A stretch of DNA of 64,000 nt from Streptomyces caeruleatus (GTDB lineage: Bacteria; Actinomycetota; Actinomycetes; Streptomycetales; Streptomycetaceae): the NCBI RefSeq assembly GCF_001514235.1, contig NZ_KQ948932.1, positions 302,027 through 366,026 of the forward strand, read 5' to 3'. Made by a program: the position numbers and the translations under genes. Below, piece by piece: positions 1 to 8,095 of the stretch. Positions within the stretch are counted from its first letter, which is position 1; each line of letters starts with the position of its first letter. Below the pieces are notes generated by a model. The model saw only the letters and a list, made by a program, of their open reading frames with translations, was not told where the DNA came from and ran no database searches.

Positions 1-224
1 CGGCACGGGCCGCGCGGCGGCCCGTACTTTCTACAGCGTCATGACTGCGTTTTCTGTCACACCCCGCTGGACACATTCGCGGAATCCCGGGTAGTTGCAT
101 GTTGTACGGACATGGACGAGCAGCGCTTTCAGGCCGTAACGTGCCTTGCGCGCCGGACGCGGAGGGCGTATGACCACCGCAACGACCTGCGGTCTCGCAA
201 CCGCAACCACCAATTGAGGTACCA

Positions 225-887
225 GTGCTGGGGGACGACGCGGAGTTGACCGCCGCGGTGCTTGCCGCACAGGACGGGGACGAGAGTGCGTTCCGGACTG
301 TGTACCGCTCCGTGCACCCGCGGCTGCTCGGGTACGTACGGACGCTGGTCGGCGACCCGGACGCCGAGGACGTCGCGTCGGAGGCATGGCTCCAGATAGC
401 CCGTGACCTGGGACGCTTCAGTGGGGACGCGGACCGCTTCCGCGGCTGGGCCGCCCGCATAGCCCGCAACCGGGCGCTGGACCACATACGCATGCGCGGC
501 CGCCGCCCCGCGATCGGCGGCGACGAGACGGAGCTGACCGGGAAGGCCGCCGAGTCCGACACCGCGGGCGAGGCCATGGAGGCCATGGCCACCGACGGCA
601 CCCTCTCCCTCATCTCGCGGCTGCCCCAGGACCAGGCCGAGGCGGTCGTCCTGCGCGTGGTCGTGGGGCTCGACGCCAAGACGGCCGCGGAGACGCTGGG
701 CAAGCGTCCGGGTGCCGTACGCACCGCCGCGCACCGGGGTCTGAAGCGGCTGGCCGAGCTGCTCGGCGACGATCCGGAATCGACCGGGGTGCTCGACGCC
801 CTGCCTCCCCAGCGAGAACCGCGGGGCCGTGCGGTGACGTCCGCGAGTGTGACGCATATGCGTTCGCGGACGCAGAAGGATGTGTGA
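225..887 (+). CDS. ECF-type RNA polymerase sigma factor
   Basis: A 220-residue sigma-70 family protein of extracytoplasmic-function size that would direct RNA polymerase to a small regulon. Region 2 spans about residues 20-95, with the DAEDVASEAWLQIARD segment and the ARNRALDHIR region-2.4 part. Region 4 spans about 125-180, with the helix-turn-helix KTAAETLGKRPGAVRTAAHR. The GTG start at 225 is the first in frame. Its stop overlaps the start of the next gene (TGATG), so the two are probably co-translated and the neighbour is a candidate anti-sigma factor. The target promoters cannot be read from this sequence. Confidence 0.9.
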   Translation: MLGDDAELTAAVLAAQDGDESAFRTVYRSVHPRLLGYVRTLVGDPDAEDVASEAWLQIARDLGRFSGDADRFRGWAARIARNRALDHIRMRGRRPAIGGDETELTGKAAESDTAGEAMEAMATDGTLSLISRLPQDQAEAVVLRVVVGLDAKTAAETLGKRPGAVRTAAHRGLKRLAELLGDDPESTGVLDALPPQREPRGRAVTSASVTHMRSRTQKDV

Positions 888-2017
888 TGGCCGACGAGCG
901 CTGTGACTTTCCGGGGGCCGACCCCCGGACCCCCGGCCAGTGGCTGGACCGCGAGACGGCGGAGCGTTTGCTGCGCGGAGAGTCACTCGAAGCCGTCGAC
1001 GCGGCCGACCGCGACGAGGCCGAACGCCTGGCCAAGACCCTTGAGGCACTGACCGTCGAACCCCCGCTGAGCAGCGCGGAACTCCCCGGAGAGACCGCCG
1101 CGCTGGCGGCGTTCCGCGCGGCCCGCGCCGACCGGGACGACTGTGACGACATCATCGTGAGCGACGGCCCCGGCGCCGGGGCCCACCCCGAGCACCCCGC
1201 CGACGTGGGGCTCGTCCGGATCGGCGGCCCCGCCCGTGCCACCCGTCGCCCCCGCTGGGCCCGTCCGGTACGGCTCGGTCTCGCCGCCGCGCTGGCCGTC
1301 GGCATGGTCGGCGGGGTCGCCGTGGCGGCCGGAACCGGACTCCTGCCTACGCCGTTCGGCGGGGACGAAGGGGGCCGCCCGGCCGCCTCGGTCTCGGCGC
1401 CGGTGCCCTCGGACCGCCCGTTCGTCTCGCCCTCCCCGGAGAGCCGGGTGCAGGGCGACCCCACGCCGGACGACGACGCGACGGCCTCCGCGGACCCGGG
1501 CAGCACCCACGACACGGCACCCGGCGGCCCGGCCACGGACCGCGAGTCCGCCGGTGACGACCGGGTCCAGCCCTCCGCCGGCTGGTGGAAGGCCGTCACC
1601 TCGTACTGCCGTGACCTGCGCGAGGGCAAGCAGCTGTCGAAGGACCACCGCCGCACCCTGGAGGGCGCGGCGGGCGGCTCCGAGCGCGTGCGGAAGTACT
1701 GCAAGAACGTCCTCAAGGCGACCGGCGACGGCACCTGGAGCAAGCCGGGCAACGGCAAGGACAAGGACAAGGACAGGACCCGGGACAAGGCCAAGGGCCG
1801 GGAGAAGGACGACGACGAGGGTGACCGTGCCGACCGGCACCCCGACGGCCGAGGCGGCCGGTACGGCGGCGACCACGGCGACCGGCACGGAAACGGAAGC
1901 CGTGACGGCCACGGCAACGACCACCGCGTGGACGGCGCCGCCGTCGCCCCGTCGGCCGTGGCCGACCTTCTGACGAACCGGATCCTCCCTCGCCTCACTC
2001 CGCTCACACGCCGCTGA
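884..2017 (+). CDS. membrane-anchored partner (probable anti-sigma) of the ECF factor
   Basis: A 377-residue protein (GTG 884; ATG 887 is an equally good start). The N-terminal 125 residues are predicted cytoplasmic and acidic. A single membrane segment covers about residues 131-150 (LGLAAALAVGMVGGVAVAA). The rest is a Pro/Ser/Asp-rich outer region ending in a low-complexity tail of Lys-Asp repeats followed by Gly-His-Asp-Arg-rich sequence. The N-in/C-out layout and overlap with the sigma gene fit an anti-sigma factor. No zinc-binding HxxxCxxC motif is visible, so the mechanism is inferred from position only. The tail could bind metals or polyanions, which is speculation. Confidence 0.7.
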   Translation: MMADERCDFPGADPRTPGQWLDRETAERLLRGESLEAVDAADRDEAERLAKTLEALTVEPPLSSAELPGETAALAAFRAARADRDDCDDIIVSDGPGAGAHPEHPADVGLVRIGGPARATRRPRWARPVRLGLAAALAVGMVGGVAVAAGTGLLPTPFGGDEGGRPAASVSAPVPSDRPFVSPSPESRVQGDPTPDDDATASADPGSTHDTAPGGPATDRESAGDDRVQPSAGWWKAVTSYCRDLREGKQLSKDHRRTLEGAAGGSERVRKYCKNVLKATGDGTWSKPGNGKDKDKDRTRDKAKGREKDDDEGDRADRHPDGRGGRYGGDHGDRHGNGSRDGHGNDHRVDGAAVAPSAVADLLTNRILPRLTPLTRR

Positions 2018-2158
2018 CCTGCGGATTCGTGATTCGTGGAAATTTCTTCGCGGCAGGAGTGACACTTTCGACCGCCACGGCGCTGATCTGAGTGAGCCGA
2101 CTGGTCATCGGCCATCGCACAGAGCCGGGGTTCCCCCCGTACCTGCGGCTCGTGCATC

Positions 2159-2197
2159 GGCGCGGGCGGGACACGTTCCCCCGGTCCCGCCCGCGCC
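2159..2197. terminator. bidirectional hairpin between convergent genes
   Basis: A perfect 14-bp stem (GGCGCGGGCGGGAC paired with GTCCCGCCCGCGCC) with an 11-nt loop. It lies between the stop of the membrane partner at 2017 and the stop of the L,D-transpeptidase at 2231, so it can end transcription from both sides. There is no U tract, as is common in Streptomyces. Confidence 0.75.
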
Positions 2198-2230
2198 CCA
2201 CACCCACCTCCCGGCCCGGCGCCCCGCGCC

Positions 2231-3112
2231 TCACCAGTGCACGACGACCTTGTCGCCGGTCCGCACCTGGGCGAACATCTCCGAGATCGCCCGCTCGTCC
2301 CGTACGTTGACGCAGCCGTGCGAGGCCCCGGCGTAACCGGTCGCCGCGAAGTCGGACGAGTAGTGCACCGCCTGGCCGCCGCTGAAGAACATGGCGTACG
2401 GCATCGGCGAGTCATAGAGCGTCGACACATGGTGCCGGGACTTCCAGTAGACGCTGAACACACCTTCCCGGGTCGGTGTGTACTGCGACCCGAACCGCAC
2501 CGGCACCGTCAGAACGGTCCGCCCGTCGATCATCCAGCGCAGGGTCCGGCTCGACTTGCTGATGCACAGCACCCGGCCGGTCAGACACCGCGCGTCCGGC
2601 GCGTCGGCCGGCTGGCCGCCCATCAGGTACAGATCCCACTTGCCGGGCTCGCGGGTCATGCTCAGCAGCCGCTCCCAGGTGACCTCGTCGGTCTTCCCCG
2701 TCCTCGGCAGCCCGCGCTTGCCCTGGAAGCCCCGGACCGCCTGCTCGGTCAGGTCGTCGTAGGTCCCGGTCGGCCCGTCGAAGAGCCAGGCGATCTGCCG
2801 CAGCCGGGCCTGCAGCTCACGTATGTCACGGCCCTCGTCACCCCGCGACCACAGCACGGCGGCGGGCGCCGCGGGCGCGGTCGTGGCCGTCCCGCCCGGC
2901 TTGTCGTCGCTGCCGCCGTCGCCGTCGCCGTCGCCGTCGGCATCGTTCTCGGGCGGCTCGGACTTCGCGGACGGCGTGCCGCTCGGCAGCTCTATGCGCA
3001 CCGGCGAGTGCCGGTCGTCCCCGGACGCCTGCACCGTACAGCCGCACAGGACGGCGAGCGCCGCGCCCGCGGCGAGTACGGCGGTAGATCTCCCCATGCC
3101 CCTGGTACGCAT
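2231..3112 (-). CDS. L,D-transpeptidase (YkuD) lipoprotein with peptidoglycan-binding domain
   Basis: A predicted secreted lipoprotein of about 293 residues that would form 3-3 peptidoglycan cross-links. The signal peptide has a lipobox ending ...AVLCGC at about residue 25. An Asp/Gly-rich linker (DADGDGDGDGG, from a GCCGTC-type repeat) follows. A PG_binding_1 domain (RDIRELQARLRQIAWL...RGFQGKRGLPRTG) precedes a C-terminal YkuD domain with the catalytic SHGCVNVRD motif. I chose ATG 3112; an in-frame start at 3163 adds 17 residues without signal-peptide character, and ATG 3097 is also possible. The gene stands alone, convergent with its left neighbour. Confidence 0.88.
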   Translation of the reverse strand: MRTRGMGRSTAVLAAGAALAVLCGCTVQASGDDRHSPVRIELPSGTPSAKSEPPENDADGDGDGDGGSDDKPGGTATTAPAAPAAVLWSRGDEGRDIRELQARLRQIAWLFDGPTGTYDDLTEQAVRGFQGKRGLPRTGKTDEVTWERLLSMTREPGKWDLYLMGGQPADAPDARCLTGRVLCISKSSRTLRWMIDGRTVLTVPVRFGSQYTPTREGVFSVYWKSRHHVSTLYDSPMPYAMFFSGGQAVHYSSDFAATGYAGASHGCVNVRDERAISEMFAQVRTGDKVVVHW

Positions 3113-3246
3113 CCCGACCCCCGGCGGCTCACCGCGGCCGCCCCCTGGCGGCCCTGATGTCACCTGAGATGTTCCCCGCGCGTGACCGGTTGCGAACTAC
3201 GCGGCATGGTGGGAGACAGAAGTGAACCGGGACACGGAGGATCACC

Positions 3247-4827
3247 ATGGCGCGTGAGTCGGAGTCCGGACTGCCGATCGAGCCGGTCTACGGGCCGGAC
3301 GCGCTGGACGGCTGGGACCCGGCCGAGAAGCTGGGCGAGCCGGGCTCCTACCCCTTCACCCGTGGCGTCTACCCGTCCATGTACACCGGCCGCCCCTGGA
3401 CGATGCGCCAGTACGCCGGCTTCGGCACGGCCACGGAGTCCAACGCCCGCTACCGCGATCTGATCGCCCACGGCACCACGGGCCTGTCCGTCGCCTTCGA
3501 CCTGCCCACCCAGATGGGCCACGACTCCGACGCGCCGATCGCGCACGGCGAGGTCGGCAAGGTGGGCGTGGCCATCGACTCCATCGACGACATGCGGGTG
3601 CTGTTCGGCGGGATCCCGCTGGACCAGGTGTCGACGTCGATGACGATCAACGCCCCGGCCGCACTGCTGCTCCTGCTGTACCAGCTGGTGGCGGAGGAAC
3701 AGGGCGTCGGCGCCGACCGGCTCACCGGCACGATCCAGAACGACGTGCTGAAGGAGTACGTCGCGCGGGGCACGTACATCTTCCCGCCGAAGCCGTCCCT
3801 GCGGCTGACCGCCGACATCTTCCAGTACTGCCGGGCCGAGATCCCGAAGTGGAACACCATCTCGATCTCCGGCTACCACATGGCCGAGGCGGGCGCCTCC
3901 CCCGCGCAGGAGATCGCCTTCACCCTCGCCGACGGCATCGAGTACGTCCGTACGGCGGTCGCGGCCGGCATGGACGTGGACGACTTCGCGCCCCGCCTCT
4001 CCTTCTTCTTCGTCGCCCGGACCACGATCCTGGAGGAGGTCGCCAAGTTCCGCGCCGCCCGCCGCATCTGGGCCCGGGTGATGCGCGAGGAGTTCGGCGC
4101 CAGGAACCCCAAGTCGCTGATGCTGCGCTTCCACACCCAGACGGCCGGCGTACAGCTGACGGCCCAGCAGCCCGAGGTGAACCTGGTCCGCGTCGCCGTC
4201 CAGGGCCTCGCCGCGGTCCTCGGCGGCACCCAGTCCCTGCACACCAACTCCTTCGACGAGGCCATCGCACTCCCGACGGACAAGAGCGCGCGCCTCGCCC
4301 TGCGGACCCAGCAGGTCCTCGCGTACGAGACGGACGTGACGGCGACGGTCGACCCCTTCGCGGGCTCGTACGTCGTCGAGAGGATGACGGACGACGTGGA
4401 GGCGGCCGCGCTGGAGCTCATGCGGAAGGTCGAGGACCTCGGCGGCGCGGTGGCGGCCATCGAGCACGGCTTCCAGAAGAACGAGATCGAGCGCAGCGCC
4501 TACCGGATCGCCCAGGAGACGGACGCCGGCGAACGGGTCGTCGTCGGCGTCAACCGCTTCCAACTGCACGAGGAGGAGCCCTACGAGCCGCTCCGCGTGG
4601 ACCCCGCCATCGAGGCCCAGCAGGCGGAGCGACTGGCGAAGCTACGGGCACAGCGGGACCAGGGGGCGGTGGACCCGGCCCTGACGGCGCTGAAGAAGGC
4701 GGCCGAGGGGGAGGGCAACGTGCTGTACCCGATGAAGGAGGCGTTGCGGGCCCGGGCGACGGTGGGGGAGGTGTGCAACGCCCTTCGGGAGGTCTGGGGG
4801 ACGTACGTGCCGTCGGACGCCTTCTGA
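3247..4827 (+). CDS. methylmalonyl-CoA mutase family large subunit, no B12-binding domain
   Basis: A 526-residue TIM-barrel (catalytic) chain of an acyl-CoA mutase. The mutase signature WTMRQYAGFGTATESN is at about residues 51-66. The two residues that separate family members are Tyr56 (in RQYAGF) and Arg174 (in KEYVARGTY), the methylmalonyl-CoA mutase pair rather than the Phe/Gln of isobutyryl-CoA mutase. The protein ends before any cobalamin-binding domain with DxHxxG, so a separate small subunit is needed and none is encoded nearby. A purine-rich ribosome site (GGAGGATCACC) precedes ATG 3247. Likely role: interconverting methylmalonyl-type and succinyl-type CoA esters for propionate or polyketide precursor metabolism. 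Confidence 0.88.
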   Translation: MARESESGLPIEPVYGPDALDGWDPAEKLGEPGSYPFTRGVYPSMYTGRPWTMRQYAGFGTATESNARYRDLIAHGTTGLSVAFDLPTQMGHDSDAPIAHGEVGKVGVAIDSIDDMRVLFGGIPLDQVSTSMTINAPAALLLLLYQLVAEEQGVGADRLTGTIQNDVLKEYVARGTYIFPPKPSLRLTADIFQYCRAEIPKWNTISISGYHMAEAGASPAQEIAFTLADGIEYVRTAVAAGMDVDDFAPRLSFFFVARTTILEEVAKFRAARRIWARVMREEFGARNPKSLMLRFHTQTAGVQLTAQQPEVNLVRVAVQGLAAVLGGTQSLHTNSFDEAIALPTDKSARLALRTQQVLAYETDVTATVDPFAGSYVVERMTDDVEAAALELMRKVEDLGGAVAAIEHGFQKNEIERSAYRIAQETDAGERVVVGVNRFQLHEEEPYEPLRVDPAIEAQQAERLAKLRAQRDQGAVDPALTALKKAAEGEGNVLYPMKEALRARATVGEVCNALREVWGTYVPSDAF

Positions 4828-4856
4828 GGGACCGCCTCAGGACCGCCTCAGGACGG

Positions 4857-6269
4857 CTACGACTGGCGGACCCCGAACCGGGCCAGCTGGTCGACGAGCC
4901 CGGCCGCCCGGTCCCCGGCCCACCCCACATAGCCGTCCGGACGCACCAGGAACAGCCCGGAGCCGTACGACTCCTGCACCCGCCCGCGGACCACCCGAAC
5001 CGCATCCGGCACCCCCGGCACCTCCACCCCCACCGCCACCACCGTCCAGTGCGGCCCCCGGAACGTGTCGAAGAGGCGTACGCCGTCCAGGGCCCCGTCG
5101 GGGGCGCGGTCACCCGCCCGTACCGGGCCCGGGGTGGCCCGGGTCTCCTTCGTGAGCGACGACTCGCGGTAGCCGAGCCCCAGTTGGCGCGTCGCCTCCC
5201 CGCGCCGGACCTCTCCCCGGTGCACCCCCGTCGAGAGGCCCAGCATGTCGGCCGCCACGGCCCGCCGCTCCTCCTCGTACGTGTCCAGCAGCCCCGCGTC
5301 CGCCCCGTCCCGCAGCACCGCCCCGAGCTTCCACCCCAGGTTGTAGGCGTCCTGCACGCTGGTGTTGAGCCCCTGGCCGCCCGCCGGTGAGTGGACGTGG
5401 GCGGCGTCCCCCGCGAGGAAGACGCGCCCGTCCCGGAACCGGTCCGCGAGCGCCGCCCGTGGCCGGAAGTCCGACGCCCACCGCAGCTCGGTCACGTCCT
5501 GCGGCGCGAGGTGCGACCGCGCGGCGACGACCTTGCGTACGCCCTCCAGGGAGACGTCCACCGGGGCGCCCTCCGCGAACTGGGCCACGACCTGGAAGTC
5601 CTCCGTACCCGCGAGCGGGCAGACGGCCAGGTAGCCGTCGCCCTCCCCACGCGGCGGGAAGATGTGCCAGTTGTCCCGGTCCAGGCCCGTGATCCTGACG
5701 TCCGCGACCAGGACCGGGTTCGGATCGACGGTCTCCCCGGTCATCCCGATGCCGAGGGCGCGCCGTACCGCCGAACGGCCGCCGTCGGCGGCGACGACGT
5801 ACCGGGCGCGCACGCTCGCCCCGTTTGTGAAGCGGACCGTCACCCCGTCCGCGTCCTGCGCGATCCCGACCGCCTCCCGGCCGAAGGCGACCCTTCCGCC
5901 CAACTCCGCGAGCCGTGCGAAGAGGATCTCCTGCGTCCGCCACTGCGGCACCATCCACGGCTCGTTGTACGGCGAGTCCTCCGTCACCTCGGCCGGGTCG
6001 AACATCCGGTGCTCGCCCGCCCGCTCGCCGTCCTGCCAGATCATCCCGACCGGATAGCCGCCGCCCGCCGCGCGGATCGCGTCCAGCACGCCCAGGTCGT
6101 CGAAGACCTCCATCGTGCGCGGCTGGATCCCCTTGCCCCGCGACCCCGGGAACAGCCCGTCGGCCCGCTCCACGACCAGCGCGTCCACCCCGCGCCGGGC
6201 GAGGTCGATGCCGAGGGTGAGGCCGGTCGGCCCCGCGCCCACGATCAGTACGTCGGTCCGTACCGTCAT
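4857..6269 (-). CDS. FAD-dependent aromatic monooxygenase (PHBH/PheA/TetX-like)
   Basis: A 470-residue class A flavoprotein hydroxylase. The N-terminal Rossmann motif VGAGPTGLTLGIDLARRG binds FAD. The RSAVRRALGI segment and the FAD motif GDAAHVHSPAGGQGLNTSVQDAYNL are both present. A C-terminal region of about 100 residues matches the thioredoxin-like tail of the pentachlorophenol/RdmE type. It would hydroxylate a phenolic or polyaromatic compound with NAD(P)H and O2. It is divergent from a TetR gene with two perfect operator palindromes in the 72-bp gap, so expression is probably induced by the substrate or a related drug-like molecule. Confidence 0.88.
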   Translation of the reverse strand: MTVRTDVLIVGAGPTGLTLGIDLARRGVDALVVERADGLFPGSRGKGIQPRTMEVFDDLGVLDAIRAAGGGYPVGMIWQDGERAGEHRMFDPAEVTEDSPYNEPWMVPQWRTQEILFARLAELGGRVAFGREAVGIAQDADGVTVRFTNGASVRARYVVAADGGRSAVRRALGIGMTGETVDPNPVLVADVRITGLDRDNWHIFPPRGEGDGYLAVCPLAGTEDFQVVAQFAEGAPVDVSLEGVRKVVAARSHLAPQDVTELRWASDFRPRAALADRFRDGRVFLAGDAAHVHSPAGGQGLNTSVQDAYNLGWKLGAVLRDGADAGLLDTYEEERRAVAADMLGLSTGVHRGEVRRGEATRQLGLGYRESSLTKETRATPGPVRAGDRAPDGALDGVRLFDTFRGPHWTVVAVGVEVPGVPDAVRVVRGRVQESYGSGLFLVRPDGYVGWAGDRAAGLVDQLARFGVRQS

Positions 6270-6280
6270 GATCCACTCTC

Positions 6281-6332
6281 CTTAACGCTGTTAAGTCCCC
6301 TGGAGTGCAAGGGTGGCCTTAACGCCGTTAAG
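6281..6332. promoter_or_regulatory. twin TetR operators between monooxygenase and its regulator
   Basis: Two copies of CTTAAC-N3-GTTAAG: CTTAACGCTGTTAAG at 6281-6295 and CTTAACGCCGTTAAG at 6318-6332, with centres 37 bp apart. They occupy most of the 72-bp divergent promoter region and flank a short GC-rich spacer. They are the obvious binding sites for the TetR protein encoded at 6342 and would control both genes. Confidence 0.85.
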
Positions 6333-6341
6333 CTGTCAAGC

Positions 6342-6992
6342 GTGACTACGGAACGCCGGGCGCCCCTCGACCGCACACGCGTCGCGGACACCGCCCTCAA
6401 GCTGCTGAACGAGGTCGGTCTGGACGGCCTGACCCTGCGCGCCATCGCCAAGGAGCTGGACGTCAAGGCGCCGGCCCTGTACTGGCACTTCAAGGACAAA
6501 CAGGCACTGCTCGACGAGATGGCGACCGAGATGTACCGCCGGATGGTCGCCGGGGCGCCCCTCGACCCGGCGGACACCTGGCAGGAGCGTCTGCTCAGGT
6601 CCAACCGCGGACTGCGTGCCGCCCTCCTCGGCTACCGCGACGGCGCCAAGGTCTTCAGCGGCTCACGCTTCACCGGCATCGAGCACGCCGAGCAGATGGA
6701 GGCCAACCTGCGCCTGCTCACGGCCGCCGGCTTCACCCTCGCCGAGGCGGTCCGCGCGACCTCGACGACGTACGCCTACACCCTCGGGTTCGTCACCGAG
6801 GAACAGGGCGTCGAGCCGGTCGCGGGGGAGCGCCGCGAGGGTTACGACATCGAGCAACGCGCCCGCCTGATGGCCGACTTTCCCTTGTCGGCCCAGGCCG
6901 GCGCGGAGATCTTCACCGACTACGACCGGCACTTCGAGGAGGGGCTGGCGGTGGTGATCGCCGGGATCGAGGCGCGCTACCGGGCCGGGTAG
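6342..6992 (+). CDS. TetR family repressor of the adjacent monooxygenase
   Basis: A 216-residue regulator starting at GTG 6342, 9 bp after the second operator. The N-terminal helix-turn-helix (LTLRAIAKELDVKAPALYWHFKDKQALLDEM) is very close to that of classical TetR, including the ALYWHF recognition helix. The C-terminal half (ATSTTYAYTLGFVTEEQG) resembles the TetR_C ligand-binding domain of tetracycline-type repressors. An open frame extends far upstream, but that part is antisense to the monooxygenase and has no start near the HTH. It likely represses itself and the monooxygenase until a small aromatic ligand binds. Confidence 0.88.
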   Translation: MTTERRAPLDRTRVADTALKLLNEVGLDGLTLRAIAKELDVKAPALYWHFKDKQALLDEMATEMYRRMVAGAPLDPADTWQERLLRSNRGLRAALLGYRDGAKVFSGSRFTGIEHAEQMEANLRLLTAAGFTLAEAVRATSTTYAYTLGFVTEEQGVEPVAGERREGYDIEQRARLMADFPLSAQAGAEIFTDYDRHFEEGLAVVIAGIEARYRAG

Positions 6993-7007
6993 GACCCGGC
7001 ATGGTGA

Positions 7008-7051
7008 TGTCATGCCGAGTTCACCTGGAGGTCGGCGAGGTGTCGTGTTCA
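7008..7051 (+). promoter_or_regulatory. PhoP-box-like direct repeats before glycopolymer genes
   Basis: Four consecutive 11-nt units share the NNTC(A/G) core: TGTCATGCCGA, GTTCACCTGGA, GGTCGGCGAGG and TGTCGTGTTCA. The second unit matches the published Streptomyces PHO-box unit GTTCACC very well. A possible -10 (TAGGAT, 7069-7074) lies 18 bp downstream, and the GT2 start is at 7112. This is a reading by eye; PhoP binding is inferred. Confidence 0.55.
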
Positions 7052-7111
7052 GGCAGCCCGTCGGTTCCTAGGATCTCGGAGATTTCCCGCTGAGAATCCA
7101 GGTGTGCACAC

Positions 7112-8095
7112 GTGGCCAACCAACCCGCCCTGTCCGTGATCGTCCCCTGCTACAACATCGAGTCGTATGTACCCGAGACCGTGACCAGCCTGGTCAACAA
7201 CGCACGGGACGACTTCGAGTTCATCTTCGTCGAGGACAGGTCCACGAAGGACAAGACGTACGAAGCGCTGCTGACGCTGACGAAGAGACTCAGGAACAGC
7301 CGGGTGATACGGCACGAGCAGAACGGCGGACTGGCCACCGCGCGCAACACCGGCATCGACGCCTCGGAGGGCCGCTACCTCACCTTCCTCGACGGCGACG
7401 ACTGGCTGGCGCCGGGTTATCTCGCGGATCTCGTCGACGCCGTCGAGAGGTTCGACGTCGACTTCGTCCGGACCGACCATGTGCAGGTCACCGGCATCGA
7501 GCGGACCGTCCACCGGGCACCCGAAGGACGTCGGCACATCGCCCTCGACCCGCGCACCTCGATCCTCCCGGTCGACGACACGACCATGGTCGACTACCCC
7601 TACGCCTGGGCCGGCGTCTACCACCGCCGGCTCCTCGACAAGGGCATGCTGCGCTTCCACGACGGACTGAAGACCGCCGAGGACCGCCCCTGGATCTGGG
7701 ACCTGCACCGCAGGGCCGACTCCTACGCAGTCGCCAGCCTGCGCGGGGTCTTCTACCGCCGGGGCGTGGCCAGTTCGCTCACCCAGATCGGTGACGTCCG
7801 TCAGCTGGACTTCTTCCGCTCCTTCGACCTCGTCCTCGCCGAGCTCGCCGACGACCCCGAGGTGGGCCGCCTGCGCAAGAAGGCGCTGCGCAACTACTGC
7901 GTCGTCATCGCCCATCAGCTCATCGGCCGGGGCAGGTTCGAACGCAGCATCGCCGCCCGACTGAAGCAGATGGCCGCCGAGGCACTGGGCAGGATGTCGG
8001 AGGACGAACTGGAAGAGGCCCTCGTCGGGATGGGCGAGGAGCGCGTGTACATGCTGCGCCGGATACGGGGTGGCATGAAGGGAGTGGCGGCATGA
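7112..8095 (+). CDS. family 2 glycosyltransferase (first copy of duplicated pair)
   Basis: A 327-residue GT-A fold transferase, start GTG 7112 (GTG 7103 is also possible). Nucleotide-sugar binding elements are visible: SVIVPCYNIESYVPETV near the N terminus, QNGGLATARNTGID, and the DGDDW metal-binding stretch at about residue 95. The C-terminal half carries the AEDRPWIWDLHR and YYRRG-type segments typical of teichoic/glycopolymer transferases. Its stop overlaps the start of the polysialyltransferase-like gene (ATGA), so the pair is translated together. A close paralog (326 aa) lies inverted at 12175-13155. Predicted to build the repeat unit of an anionic cell-wall glycopolymer. Confidence 0.88.
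   Translation: MANQPALSVIVPCYNIESYVPETVTSLVNNARDDFEFIFVEDRSTKDKTYEALLTLTKRLRNSRVIRHEQNGGLATARNTGIDASEGRYLTFLDGDDWLAPGYLADLVDAVERFDVDFVRTDHVQVTGIERTVHRAPEGRRHIALDPRTSILPVDDTTMVDYPYAWAGVYHRRLLDKGMLRFHDGLKTAEDRPWIWDLHRRADSYAVASLRGVFYRRGVASSLTQIGDVRQLDFFRSFDLVLAELADDPEVGRLRKKALRNYCVVIAHQLIGRGRFERSIAARLKQMAAEALGRMSEDELEEALVGMGEERVYMLRRIRGGMKGVAA

Noticed and set aside
129..1049. Long minus-strand open frame over the sigma factor gene
   Set aside because: It is a high-GC shadow: Arg/Gly-rich, antisense to a clear sigma factor, with no domain. Similar shadows throughout the window (for example 8361-10751, 24038-25768, 60323-62188) were left out for the same reason.
3164..3246. Cobalamin riboswitch before the mutase gene
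   Set aside because: The gap is only 83 bp and shows no B12-box-like sequence.
5391..6341. 320-codon N-terminal extension of the TetR gene at 6342
   Set aside because: The extension is antisense to the monooxygenase gene and passes through the operators; the HTH begins right after GTG 6342.
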